Shown here: positions 25,899 through 36,659 of the stretch, one piece after another
How positions within the stretch are numbered: position 1 is the stretch's first letter
Layout: each line of letters begins with the position of its first letter
Origin: Streptomyces sp. NBC_00461
Lineage (GTDB): Bacteria; Actinomycetota; Actinomycetes; Streptomycetales; Streptomycetaceae
DNA: 64,000 nt
Reading direction: 5' to 3'
NCBI RefSeq assembly: GCF_036013935.1
Contig: NZ_CP107902.1
Coordinates: 4,063,001-4,127,000 of the forward strand
Made by a program: the position numbers and the translations under genes
Notes under the pieces: model-generated
Database searches by the model: none
What the model was told of the DNA's origin: nothing
Seen by the model: only the letters and a program-made list of their open reading frames with translations

Positions 25899-26375
25899 TT
25901 ACTGGTCGGAGGCGTCTGACTTGTCGACCCCGTCCCAGACGTTCGTGTACCAGGGGCGGTCGGCGGCGCCGAGTTCGGCCCGCGACTGCTTGGCGGCGTT
26001 CGGGTCGATGACGACGTAACCCGTCTCGCCCGGCATCACATAGTGCAGCCGCAGCCGGATCTGCTGCTCGGCGTACGCGTCGTCCTGCCAGCGTGCCTTC
26101 AGGTCGCGCAACTGCTCGACCCGCTCCTTGGCCTGTGCCTTCTGCCGCCGGAGGTCGGCGATGTCGGAGCGCTGGGAGACGTACTGCCTTATGGGATACG
26201 CGAGGGCGACGACCAGCGAGCACAGGACCAGGGCGAGCAGCGCCGCCCGGCCGGTGAGGCGCGAGCGGCGGGCCTGGCGCTTGGTCTGGGAGCGGTAGAC
26301 ACGGGCCGCCGTCTGCTCGCCGAGCAGCTTGATCCTGGTCGCGGTGGAGAACCGGTCCCGGTCCTTCACGGCCAT
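25899..26375 (-). CDS. FtsB/DivIC-type septum formation initiator
   Basis: This 158-residue bitopic membrane protein has a basic cytoplasmic N-terminus (residues 1-45), one membrane helix (~46-64, ALLALVLCSLVVALAYPI), then an extracytoplasmic coiled coil (RSDIADLRRQKAQAKERVEQ) and a short conserved region EQQIRLRLHYVMPGETGYVV typical of DivIC/FtsB. It works with FtsL and FtsQ in the divisome. ATG 26375 follows a GGGG ribosome site. It lies directly downstream of eno, and is likely in the eno-DUF501-ppx block. Confidence 0.92.
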   Translation of the reverse strand: MAVKDRDRFSTATRIKLLGEQTAARVYRSQTKRQARRSRLTGRAALLALVLCSLVVALAYPIRQYVSQRSDIADLRRQKAQAKERVEQLRDLKARWQDDAYAEQQIRLRLHYVMPGETGYVVIDPNAAKQSRAELGAADRPWYTNVWDGVDKSDASDQ

Positions 26376-26487
26376 GTTCCCCGCCTCCCGTTCACACGCG
26401 CGTACGTCCCCGCACACGGTACGGGACCGGTACGGGGACGTACGTACGACTGGCTAAGGATTGACCCCGGAGGGTCAGCCCGGAAGG

Positions 26488-27831
<1,344 letters not shown>

Positions 27832-27931
27832 CTAACCGCCTCCGGCCGATCGGCCACGCTGCCGACCATCCCTTGAGCAGAACCGAGAGTAAATTGTTTC
27901 CGAACGGAACAAAGCGTGGACGCAAAAAGAA

Positions 27932-27973
27932 CCCCGCCCCGGTGCGTACGGGGGAACACGCACCGGAGCGGGG
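27932..27973 (-). terminator. Intrinsic terminator after rpfA
   Basis: A stem of CCCCG-C-CCCGGTGCGT (27932-27947) with 27958-27973 is followed on the minus strand by TTCTTTTTGCG, a proper U-tract, rare in this GC-rich genome. A second hairpin, GTGTCCTCCA-TGG-TGGAGGACAC (27998-28020), precedes it. Confidence 0.88.
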
Positions 27974-28058
27974 AGCCCGTGGGGACGGGGGCCTCACGTG
28001 TCCTCCATGGTGGAGGACACGGATGGGCGGGCGCTGTGGTTCAGCTACCGGCGGGCCG

Positions 28059-28945
<887 letters not shown>

Positions 28946-29004
28946 CGGCCGCTGGCAGGATTCGGCGTTGCGGCAGCCGGGGCTCGTGTTGACGAGCGGT
29001 GACG

Positions 29005-29034
29005 ACCGTAGACACGCGATCCGGGGAATTTCAA
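29005..29034 (-). promoter_or_regulatory. Candidate rpfA promoter
   Basis: TTGAAA (minus strand, 29029-29034) and TACGGT (29005-29010) are separated by 18 bp, just upstream of the riboswitch. This is a good match to the Streptomyces HrdB-type -35/-10 pattern. Confidence 0.55.
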
Positions 29035-29126
29035 AGACGATCAGGGCTTCTGAGACTCATCCCACACTTTCACCAAACCGGACATTCCACAGCGAAAGGT
29101 GACGCGAACTCCCGTTGTTTTTCGCC

Positions 29127-30101
29127 CTATTCGGCAGGGAGTCGCAGGGTCTGACCGGCGACGATACGGTTCGGGTCGCTACCGAGAGCCTTCTCGTTCT
29201 CGGCATAGAGCGCGTGCCACCCGCCGTCCAGGTCAAGGGAGTCGGCGATGGAGGCGAGGGTGTCGCCGGCGTGGACCGTATACGTGTCGTCCGTGCGACT
29301 GTCCGTCTTGACCCCTTCGGCCCCCTCGGCGCTGGCGCCGCGATGGCGGCCGGTGCCGATCGAGCCGGTGTCGACGAGGCTCCAAGAACCCACTTCCTCC
29401 TGGATATTGCCCGAGTCGTCACCCTTTGCCCGATCTGCGGACGAACCGTCGCGACGCTGTGCGTCACGCGAGGCCGTCTCGGACGGGGAGGTGGAGGGTG
29501 AGGCCGATGTGCCGGATTCGGTGGAGTTGTCCTTCGCGTCCCCGGAGGCGGAAGGGGAAGTGCTGGACGACGCACCGGAGGATGAATCCGACGAAGAGGA
29601 ATCACTGGACCCACTGGATCCATTACCGGAGGAGTTGGACAAACCGGTGGAGTCGGAGGAGTCAGAGGAATCGGACGAACCCGAACCGTCGTCCAGAATG
29701 CCCGTGTCGACGTCGGCCGAGTCCGAGTCCTTGTTCAGGCCCGAGGTCAGTCCGCAGAGGTGGAAGGCGCCGACGCCCTGGTCGTCCAGGAGCTTCTCGG
29801 CGACGGCTATCTGCTGGCTGCGGCTGGCCAGGTCGGCGCTGGGGGCGTAGTCGAGGCCGCCGTACTTCTCCCAGTTCTTCTGGGTCAGCTTGAGTCCGCC
29901 GTAGAACCCGTTGCCGCTGTTCTCGCTCCAGGCGCCGCCGGTCTCGCACTTCGCCACCTTGTCCCAGGTGGTGCCGTCGGCCGCGTGCGCGGAGGCTGCC
30001 CCGAGGAGGGGGATGGCGATGGCGGAGCCGGTCACCCCGGCCGCGACGAGGAGTGCCGGAGCCTGACGGGGGCGACGGTGTCGACCGTTCCCGGAGAGCA
30101 T
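29127..30101 (-). CDS. rpfB: Resuscitation-promoting factor B (Rpf-LysM protein with long Ser/Asp linker)
   Basis: This 324-residue secreted protein has a signal peptide ending ASAHA, an Rpf domain (~42-118: TWDKVAKCETGGAWSENSGN, GFYGGLKLTQKNWEKYGG), then ~130 residues of low-complexity Ser/Asp/Gly (SSDSSDSSDST-type) and a C-terminal LysM (YTVHAGDTLASIADSLDLDG, VAGQTLRL). Rpf Glu, both Cys and the LysM are intact. The linker DNA uses more A/T codons than its surroundings, as low-complexity regions often do. It lies upstream of and parallel to rpfA, with divergent P450 on its other side; together they fit rpfA-rpfB of S. coelicolor. Confidence 0.9.
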   Translation of the reverse strand: MLSGNGRHRRPRQAPALLVAAGVTGSAIAIPLLGAASAHAADGTTWDKVAKCETGGAWSENSGNGFYGGLKLTQKNWEKYGGLDYAPSADLASRSQQIAVAEKLLDDQGVGAFHLCGLTSGLNKDSDSADVDTGILDDGSGSSDSSDSSDSTGLSNSSGNGSSGSSDSSSSDSSSGASSSTSPSASGDAKDNSTESGTSASPSTSPSETASRDAQRRDGSSADRAKGDDSGNIQEEVGSWSLVDTGSIGTGRHRGASAEGAEGVKTDSRTDDTYTVHAGDTLASIADSLDLDGGWHALYAENEKALGSDPNRIVAGQTLRLPAE

Positions 30102-30184
30102 GCGGGGGCCTTTCGCGAGACAGCAGTGATCGGCGCGGCGCATGGTGCTCGGCACCGCGCTGGTGGGTGAACGTATCGGCAGTC

Positions 30185-30230
30185 GATCACTTGTCACAAG
30201 TTAATGCCGCGTAGATCACGTGAAGATCAC
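30185..30230. promoter_or_regulatory. Operator-like motifs between rpfB and P450
   Basis: The 13-bp perfect palindrome ACTTGTCACAAGT (30189-30201) lies in the 205-bp divergent gap. The hexamer GATCAC occurs three times (30185, 30214, 30225). No regulator gene is adjacent. Confidence 0.45.
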
Positions 30231-30306
30231 GGAGTTGAACGCGTGTCATCTTTGACCGGTCCGCCGCGGCGGGACGTTCACCAGCGGCTCCCGATACGGT
30301 CGTCCT

Positions 30307-31545
30307 GTGAACGTCCCCAACACCGCCCCCGAACTCTTCACCTGGGAATTCGCCGGTGACCCCTACCCGGCCTACGCATGGCTGCGCGAGCACTCCCCCG
30401 TCCACTGGACGAAGCTTCCCAGCGGGGTCGAGGCGTGGCTGGTGACCCGCTATGCCGACGCGCGTCAGGCGCTCGCGGACGGGCGGCTGTCGAAGAACCC
30501 CGCCCATCATGCCGAGGACGCGCAGGGCAAGAGCAAAACCGGCATCCCGGGCGAGCGCAGCGCCAATCTGATGACGCATCTGCTCAACATCGACCCGCCG
30601 GACCACACCCGGCTGCGGCGCCTCGTCTCCACGGCGTTCACTCCGCGCCGGGTGGCCGAATTCGCGCCGCGCGTGCAGGAGTTGACGGACGATCTGATCG
30701 ACCGGTTCGCGCCGAACGGCGAGGCCGACCTGATCCACGACTTCGCCTTCCCCCTCCCCATCCACGCGATCTGCGACCTGCTCGGCGTCCCCCGCGAGGA
30801 CCAGGACGACTTCCGCGACTGGGCGGGGATGATGATCCGGCACGGCGGCGGCCCGCGCGGTGGCGTCGCCCGCTCCGTGAAGAAGATCCGCGGCTATCTC
30901 GCCGAGCTCATCCACCGCAAGCGCGGCGACCTCGGCGACGACCTGATCTCGGGCCTCATCCGCGCCTCCGACCACGGTGAGCACCTCACCGAGAACGAGG
31001 CCGCGGCCATGTGCTTCGTGCTGCTGTTCGCCGGCTTCGAAACCACCATCAACCTGATCGGCAACGGGACGTACGCGCTGTTGCGCAACCCCGAGCAGCG
31101 GGGGCGGCTCCAGGAGTCGATCGACCGCGGTGAGACCGGGCTGCTCGACACCGGTATAGAGGAGCTGCTCCGCTACGACGGCCCTGTCGAACTGGCCACC
31201 TGGCGCTTCGCCACCGAGCCCCTCACTGTCGGCGGGCAGCGCATCGCCACCGGCGATCCCGTCCTGGTCGTCCTCGCCGCGGCCGACCGCGACCCCGCAC
31301 GCTTCTCGGAGCCCGACACCCTCGACCTCACCCGCCGGGACAACCAGCACCTCGGATACGGCCACGGCATCCACTACTGCCTCGGCGCCCCCCTGGCCCG
31401 CCTCGAAGGCCGCACCGCCCTCGAAACCCTGCTGCGCCGCCTGCCCGACCTCGAACTCGCCGCCGACCCCGCCGACCTCCGCTGGCGGGGCGGCCTCATC
31501 ATGCGCGGACTACGAGAGCTGCCCGTGCGGTTCGCCGCCGCCTGA
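30307..31545 (+). CDS. Cytochrome P450 (CYP107-like)
   Basis: This 412-residue soluble bacterial P450 has the I-helix oxygen-activation motif LLFAGFETTINLI, the K-helix EELLR (ExxR) and the haem loop LGYGHGIHYCLGAPLAR with Cys358 as ligand. The usual Phe of the FxxGxxxC motif is Tyr351 here. It is near-full length for class I P450s, which need a separate ferredoxin; none is adjacent. The GTG start follows ACGGTCGTCCT without a strong ribosome site. The C-terminal coding end overlaps mazG on the other strand by 36 bp. Substrate unknown. Confidence 0.92.
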   Translation: MNVPNTAPELFTWEFAGDPYPAYAWLREHSPVHWTKLPSGVEAWLVTRYADARQALADGRLSKNPAHHAEDAQGKSKTGIPGERSANLMTHLLNIDPPDHTRLRRLVSTAFTPRRVAEFAPRVQELTDDLIDRFAPNGEADLIHDFAFPLPIHAICDLLGVPREDQDDFRDWAGMMIRHGGGPRGGVARSVKKIRGYLAELIHRKRGDLGDDLISGLIRASDHGEHLTENEAAAMCFVLLFAGFETTINLIGNGTYALLRNPEQRGRLQESIDRGETGLLDTGIEELLRYDGPVELATWRFATEPLTVGGQRIATGDPVLVVLAAADRDPARFSEPDTLDLTRRDNQHLGYGHGIHYCLGAPLARLEGRTALETLLRRLPDLELAADPADLRWRGGLIMRGLRELPVRFAAA

Positions 31546-32523
31546 GCGGGCCCGGTCCTCGGTCTGTCTGATCGCGTCCCGGTAGGCCCGGGCCGCCGCC
31601 CGCAGGGCCGCCTCCGGGTCCACGCCCTCCGCCTCGGCGCGCACGGCCAGTGCCAGCAACTCGTAGCCGATGCCCTCGGCTCGGGGCAGCGGGACCTCGA
31701 AGCCCGCGGTCCGCACCCGCGACGCCAGCTTCGACGCGAGGGCCAGTCCCGGCTGGCCGAGGGGGACGCCCTCCGTCACGGAGGTGCGCTGCTTCTCGAC
31801 CGCCTTGGTGCGCAGCCAGTGCTCCTTGACCTCCTCGGGCGTGGACGCCGTCTCGTCACCGAAGACGTGCGGGTGGCGGTGGATGAGCTTGGTGACGATG
31901 CCGGCGGCCACGTCGTCGATGGAGAAGGGGCTCTCCAGGTCCTCCTCGGCTATACGGGAGTGGAAGACCACCTGGAGCAGGACGTCGCCCAGTTCCTCGC
32001 GCAGTTCGTCGCGGTCGCCCTCCTCGATCGCCTCGACGAGTTCGTACGCCTCCTCGATGCCGTACTTCGCCAGGCCCTTGTGGGTCTGCTGGGACGACCA
32101 CGGGCACTCGGCGCGGATCTGGTCCATGACCTGGACGAGGTCCAGGAGACGGGCGCCGGGGAGGTCGTAGGAGGCGGGGAGCAGCTCCAGCTCCGGCATG
32201 TGCACGCGTCCGGAGCCGGCGAGACGGGCCAGTCCGTCGGTCAGGGCCGACTCGCCCTCGCCCGTCGCGACCACGACGACCGTCCGCCCGCCCGCACACG
32301 CGTCGACCAGTTCCTCGGCGGCGGGGGCGGCCTCGTCGACCGCTGTGCCCGCCTCCCGCAGATACGGCAGCTGCGGGTGGGCGGCGTCCGCGCACAGCAC
32401 GCGGTCGGCGGCGTGCAGTGCCTGCCAGGCCGGCCAGGACAGCAGGCCGGGCGCGACACGGTGGCTGGTGGTGAGCAGGACGATGCGGCCGGGGTCGGAC
32501 TCTGCGGAGCTGGTTGCGTTCAC
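31510..32523 (-). CDS. mazG: MazG-type nucleoside triphosphate pyrophosphohydrolase
   Basis: This 337-residue house-cleaning enzyme converts dNTPs or (p)ppGpp-related nucleotides to monophosphates. The N-terminal ~110 residues look like a degenerate tetrapyrrole-methylase-like domain (RIVLLTTSHRVAPGLLS), as in other Streptomyces. The catalytic MazG domain follows: CPWSSQQTHKGLAKYGIEEAYELVEAIEEGD with ELREELGDVLLQVVFHS, which holds the Mg-binding EExxE/ExxD motif. GTG 32523 gives the family start MNATS. Its last 12 codons overlap the P450 gene end antisense. Confidence 0.9.
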   Translation of the reverse strand: MNATSSAESDPGRIVLLTTSHRVAPGLLSWPAWQALHAADRVLCADAAHPQLPYLREAGTAVDEAAPAAEELVDACAGGRTVVVVATGEGESALTDGLARLAGSGRVHMPELELLPASYDLPGARLLDLVQVMDQIRAECPWSSQQTHKGLAKYGIEEAYELVEAIEEGDRDELREELGDVLLQVVFHSRIAEEDLESPFSIDDVAAGIVTKLIHRHPHVFGDETASTPEEVKEHWLRTKAVEKQRTSVTEGVPLGQPGLALASKLASRVRTAGFEVPLPRAEGIGYELLALAVRAEAEGVDPEAALRAAARAYRDAIRQTEDRARSGGGEPHGQLS

Positions 32524-32591
32524 GATCCGAACGTAACGCACCGCGCCGACGGCCCCCGAAGTTATCCACAGGGGCCGGCCCTGCCGGACCG

Positions 32592-33239
32592 TTACGCCGT
32601 CTGCTGCGTCCCCGTCGCCGTGACCTCACGCACCCAAGGGGTCTTCGCGTCCACGCGGCTGCTCTTCTGGACGTCCCAGACGCCGTAGCGCGGGTTGAGG
32701 TCGACGTGGAGTTCCCTGGACGCCTTGGACAGGGCGTTCCAGAAGGCCGGCTTGCTGGTGTCGGTGCCGAGCGTCCGGGCCAGCTTCTGAGCCTCCAGCT
32801 GGAGGCGGAGGTTGTCGTCGAGGCGCTTCGGAGCGACGCCGTACTGCTGGAGCCAGGCCGTCTCCAGGGCCTTGGAACCGCCGACCTGCTGCTCCAGGCC
32901 GGAGCGCATCCGCTGGACCTCCATGGCGGTGACACTCACGCCCGAGTCCCGGGCGGCGCGATGCAGCACCCGGTCCAGAACCATCCCGTGCAGGGTGTCG
33001 CGGGTGATGCCACCGGTCTGCTCGACGGCCTGCTTGTACTGCGCCTGGTCCTTCACGGCCGCCCGCTGCGCCGTGCGCACCTCGTTCACCCGGGTCTCCA
33101 GTTGCGCCACGGTGATCCGTTGGCCGCCGACGACGGCTGCCGCGCCGGGATGCGCGTCGTTTCCGCAGGCGGTGAGGGCGGGGGCCGCGGCGGCGATCGC
33201 GGCGGTGAGGAGGAGCGCGGTGCGACGGCGGCGGTGCAA
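32592..33239 (-). CDS. SurA N-terminal domain lipoprotein
   Basis: This 215-residue exported lipoprotein has a signal with lipobox LTAC (Cys ~25). The mature part begins with the SurA_N pattern AAVVGGQRITVAQLETRVNE followed by a helical chaperone domain; no PPIase domain is present. Start TTG at 33239 is chosen because GGAGG lies five bases upstream; no ATG/GTG closer fits. Proteins of this type are found beside mazG in Streptomyces. A role in folding exported proteins is inferred only from the domain. Confidence 0.82.
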   Translation of the reverse strand: MHRRRRTALLLTAAIAAAAPALTACGNDAHPGAAAVVGGQRITVAQLETRVNEVRTAQRAAVKDQAQYKQAVEQTGGITRDTLHGMVLDRVLHRAARDSGVSVTAMEVQRMRSGLEQQVGGSKALETAWLQQYGVAPKRLDDNLRLQLEAQKLARTLGTDTSKPAFWNALSKASRELHVDLNPRYGVWDVQKSSRVDAKTPWVREVTATGTQQTA

Positions 33240-33381
33240 GGAAGCCTCCCGAGGAGATTGTGCGACGGTGCACAAGGTCTTGCGGTGATCGATGGTAGGC
33301 AGTGGCCAAGCTCTGGCCAACCCATTCGACCAACGATTCACCGCGACTTCGGGCACCGCCGCGTCCCTCGGGCGTCGGAGG

Positions 33382-34209
33382 TCAGCCCGTGATGGCCACC
33401 GGAGCGTCCCAGGCGTCGCGGTCCACGGTGATCGTGTAGCCGTTCCGCGTCTCCTTGCTGTTGACCATGTACTGGTGACCGCGGCTGTGGCCGGTGAACT
33501 GGGTCGAGCCGAACGGCCAGTCCGCGGTCGTGGTGTTCTGCTTGTCCCACAGCGCGTACCAGAGGTTGCCCGGCAGGTCGGTCTTGTCCTTGGCGTTGGC
33601 GATCGCCTTCGCGCTGGAGCTGGTGAAGCCGTAGTAGCCCGCGCGGTAGATCTTGGCGTGCAGGGCCTTGTCGAAGGCGCGCACATAGGTGAGCACGGCG
33701 TCGTTGCACGACGTGTTCGTGATGTCGTACGACTCCATGTCGAGGTAGATCGGGCTGCCCGCCTTCATGCCGAGCGCCGATGCCTTGGAGACGGCGTCCG
33801 CCCCGTCCTTCGCGCCGAGGGAGGCGGCGGTCGCGGCGGTGAGCTTCTCGGGGTTGGAGCCGGACTGGCAGGGCGGCTGGGCGCCCACGTAGAGCGGGAT
33901 GAGCTTCCAGCCGACCGCGCTGACCGACTTCACCCAGGAGGCGGTGAGGTTGGGCTGGGAGCAGCCGCGGTTGCTGCCGCCGACGTAGACGGCGGCGGCT
34001 CCGTAGAGGCCGCCGTGCCAGGCCTTCATCGCGGAGAGGGAGGGCGCGGCGCAGGTGTCGAAGGCACGTCCGGTGTACGTCTTCTGCGCGGGCCAGGTGG
34101 TGGCGGCCATGGAGGTCTGCGCGGCGATGCCGGCTCCGGCGACGACGGCGGCACCCGCGACACCCCAGGTGACGTATCTGCGCTTCTTGGACTGCCGATG
34201 GCCTGCCAT
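33382..34209 (-). CDS. Secreted DUF1906 (glycoside-hydrolase-like) protein
   Basis: This 275-residue secreted protein has a basic N-terminus and signal helix (~16-38, ending SMAA). The DUF1906 domain covers the rest: TGRAFDTCAAPSLSAMKAWH, AVYVGGSNRGC, LIPLYVGAQPPC, IYLDMESYD (acidic residues in the GH25-like barrel) and RAGYYGFTSSSAKA. The family (Rv2525c-like) resembles lysozyme-type glycoside hydrolases but its activity is not established. ATG 34209 is preferred over the GTG at 34218 because AGGGGTGGG precedes it. The 198-bp upstream gap holds no gene. Confidence 0.88.
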   Translation of the reverse strand: MAGHRQSKKRRYVTWGVAGAAVVAGAGIAAQTSMAATTWPAQKTYTGRAFDTCAAPSLSAMKAWHGGLYGAAAVYVGGSNRGCSQPNLTASWVKSVSAVGWKLIPLYVGAQPPCQSGSNPEKLTAATAASLGAKDGADAVSKASALGMKAGSPIYLDMESYDITNTSCNDAVLTYVRAFDKALHAKIYRAGYYGFTSSSAKAIANAKDKTDLPGNLWYALWDKQNTTTADWPFGSTQFTGHSRGHQYMVNSKETRNGYTITVDRDAWDAPVAITG

Positions 34210-34407
34210 GTGTCCCACCCCTGGTTGTGCGTTGCATGCGACGTGCGCCGCATGCGGTGTGCGTTGCCCTGCGGATGCCGTGTGGCGCCTCGCGGTTGAC
34301 GTGCGTCGCCTGGCGAAAAACGCACCGCAACCTATCCGGGTCCGTGCATCAGTTCGGGCAACCGAACCCCCGGAAGATCACAAGAATCTCCCAGGGCTCG
34401 GCAAAAT

Positions 34408-35934
34408 CTAGCCGCGCACCTGGCCCAGCCACTGCAGCGTCCGCCGTATCTCCGCCGCGAGCGGGTGTCCGGGGCCGCGCAGCCGGTCCACGTCCATCAG
34501 CAGGCGCGCCAGGGTCTCGTGGGCGGCGGCCCGGTCGCCGAGGGCGAGCAGGAGGAGGCCGATGCGGCGGCGGACGTCGTGGGCGAGCTCGGGGTCGCCG
34601 GCCACGTACTGGTTCTCGTAGTACGGCAGCAGCGCGCGGTACTCGGCGAGCGCGGCCGCCGGTTCGCCGAGCGACTCCAGGCACTGGGCGGCCTCGTAGC
34701 GGAAGCGGAGCGACTGCGGGTCGGCCTGGCCGGCCTCGGTGGCGCGTTCGTCGGCGAGGCGGCGCAGTTCGGGCAGCGCGCGCCGGTACTGGCCGTCGTC
34801 CATGAGGGTGGCCGCGTACTGCTTGCGCAGGGTGCGGACGACCGGGGAGTGCTCACCGTGCTGTTCGGCCGCGGCGGGCAGGATCGCGCCGAGGATGTCG
34901 ACGGCCTGGGTGATACGGCCCTCGCCGAGGAGGCGCTTGACCTCGTCGACGGCGCGGGCGACGTCGGGTTTCTCCGGCGCCGGCGCCATCGGGGCAGGCT
35001 GCGGCGCGGGGGTTCGCGCACGGTCCGGCCAGGGGGCGTGCGGGCGCAGGAAGGGACGCGTGGGGTCGAGCGGCGCTCCCGTGGGCATGCCGCGCGCGGG
35101 CAGGAGCAGCGCCAGGTGCTCGTACACCTCCTGCGCGGAGGCCGGGCGGTGCTGTGGGTCCTTGGCGAGCAGGCGCAGCACGAGCGCCTCCAGCGCCTCG
35201 GGCACCTCGGGGCGCAGACGGCGCACGGGCAGCGGCGGCTCGTACAGGTGCCGGTGCAGCACGCCGAGGGCCGTCGAGCCCGCGAACGGGACGTCTCCGC
35301 TGAGGAGTTCGTGCAGCAGCACCCCGAGCGCGTACAGGTCGGTGTAGGGGCCGACCGCGCCGCCCATCGCCTGCTCGGGCGCCATGTAGGCGGGCGAGCC
35401 GATGGGCGTGCCGGTGTGGGTGAGGCGGGTGGTGTCGGCGTCCATGACGGAGGCGACACCGAGGTCGAGGACGGTGACCGTGCCGTCCTGCTTCACCATC
35501 ACGTTGCGCGGCTTGAGGTCGCGGTGGACGATCGGCACGGCGTGTACGGCGCTGAGCACGGCGCACAGTTGGGCCGCGACCGCGACCGCCCACTGCCAGG
35601 GGTACGGGTCGTGCTCGGCGAGGTGGTCGGAGAGGTCGGCGCCGTCGACGTACTGCATGACGAGGAACAGCTCCTCGCCCTCGCTGCCCGCGTCGTGCAC
35701 GGTGACCAGCCCGGGGTGGTCGACCTGCGCGGTCACCCGGCACTCACGCACGAAGCGGCGGCGCAGCTCGTCCGCCTCCTGGCCGGCCACCTTGTCGGGG
35801 CGCAGCAGCTTCACCGCCACGCGCCGGTCGAGCCGCTGATCGTAGGCCGTCCACACCTGGCCCATGCCGCCCTGCCCGATGAGGGTGGACAGTTCATAGC
35901 GGCCGGCGACGACACGTCCTGCCGCCACGGTCAC
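34408..35934 (-). CDS. Serine/threonine protein kinase with C-terminal TPR-like region
   Basis: This 508-residue soluble Hanks-type kinase has the Gly loop LIGQGGMGQVWTAYD, the Lys in VAVKLLRPD, the catalytic loop IVHRDLKPRNVMV, DLG in place of DFG (VLDLGVASV) and SPAYMAPEQ. Residues ~340-508 are helical and TPR-like (REL-type repeats, AAALAEYRALLPYYENQY). No membrane segment or PASTA domain. The GTG start overlaps the stop of the upstream membrane-protein gene as GTGA, so the pair is translationally coupled and the membrane partner may be its target or localiser. Confidence 0.92.
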   Translation of the reverse strand: MTVAAGRVVAGRYELSTLIGQGGMGQVWTAYDQRLDRRVAVKLLRPDKVAGQEADELRRRFVRECRVTAQVDHPGLVTVHDAGSEGEELFLVMQYVDGADLSDHLAEHDPYPWQWAVAVAAQLCAVLSAVHAVPIVHRDLKPRNVMVKQDGTVTVLDLGVASVMDADTTRLTHTGTPIGSPAYMAPEQAMGGAVGPYTDLYALGVLLHELLSGDVPFAGSTALGVLHRHLYEPPLPVRRLRPEVPEALEALVLRLLAKDPQHRPASAQEVYEHLALLLPARGMPTGAPLDPTRPFLRPHAPWPDRARTPAPQPAPMAPAPEKPDVARAVDEVKRLLGEGRITQAVDILGAILPAAAEQHGEHSPVVRTLRKQYAATLMDDGQYRRALPELRRLADERATEAGQADPQSLRFRYEAAQCLESLGEPAAALAEYRALLPYYENQYVAGDPELAHDVRRRIGLLLLALGDRAAAHETLARLLMDVDRLRGPGHPLAAEIRRTLQWLGQVRG

Positions 35935-36548
35935 CTTCCGCCCTCGGGGTGGCCGTCGGAGTGGCCGGGGTGCTGGCGCAAGTAGTCGCTCAGCTCGTCG
36001 AGTTCGGCGCGCACCTGGTCGATACGGGCGGGCGCGGGGCGCTGCGGCGGGTGCGGCGGTACGGGGCCGGCGGGCGGCGGGGTGGTGGGCACGGGGCCGG
36101 GTACGGGTGCCGCCGGCGTCTGCGGCTGGGTGGCCGCGTACGGCGACGGGGGCTGCGGGTAGCCGTAGCCCATGCCCTGGACCGGGGGCGCCGGATAGTC
36201 GGTGGGGTACGGCCGGTGGTGGTGTATGTCCGCGTACAGGTAGTAGCCGGCGCAGGCCGCGGCGTTGAGCAGCAGGATGATCATGCCCGCGTTGCCGCTC
36301 GGCGTGCTGAAGTCGTCGGTGTGGTCGGCGGCCAGGAAGGAGAAACTGATGCCGAGGACCGCCAGCGAGCCGCCGAAGATCCACCAGTCGCTCCGTTTGC
36401 GGGTCACGATCGCCGCCCGCAGCGGCGCCACCCACGCCAGGAATCCGATGCTGAGGATCGGCACCGCCACGAAGATCACGCGCAGCACGACGAGCACCCC
36501 GGTCGAGGGTCGACGCGGCGGGGACGGGGCGTAGCCGTGGCCCTGCAT
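35931..36548 (-). CDS. Membrane protein coupled to the kinase
   Basis: This 205-residue protein has three membrane segments (residues ~17-42, VLVVLRVIFVAVPILSIGFL; ~55-73; ~88-105) and a Pro-rich cytoplasmic tail (residues ~115-175) ending in a short helix RIDQVRAELDELSDYLRQ. AGGAG precedes the ATG. Coupled by GTGA to the kinase gene. The tail has several Thr/Ser-Pro residues that could be phosphorylated, which is inference. No family name recognised. Confidence 0.8.
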   Translation of the reverse strand: MQGHGYAPSPPRRPSTGVLVVLRVIFVAVPILSIGFLAWVAPLRAAIVTRKRSDWWIFGGSLAVLGISFSFLAADHTDDFSTPSGNAGMIILLLNAAACAGYYLYADIHHHRPYPTDYPAPPVQGMGYGYPQPPSPYAATQPQTPAAPVPGPVPTTPPPAGPVPPHPPQRPAPARIDQVRAELDELSDYLRQHPGHSDGHPEGGR

Positions 36549-36659
36549 GGCTGCTCCTGGAGGCCTGATGGGGACGAACGTGGGTACCGGGTCCGAGCGT
36601 ATAGGCCGACAAGGACAACCGGTCCCGGGTTGTACCGAACCGTTGTCGCACTGATCACT

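Noticed and set aside
27998..28020. Hairpin GTGTCCTCCA-TGG-TGGAGGACAC as an operator
   Set aside because: It lies directly between the rpfA stop and a U-tract terminator, so it is more simply part of the 3' end.
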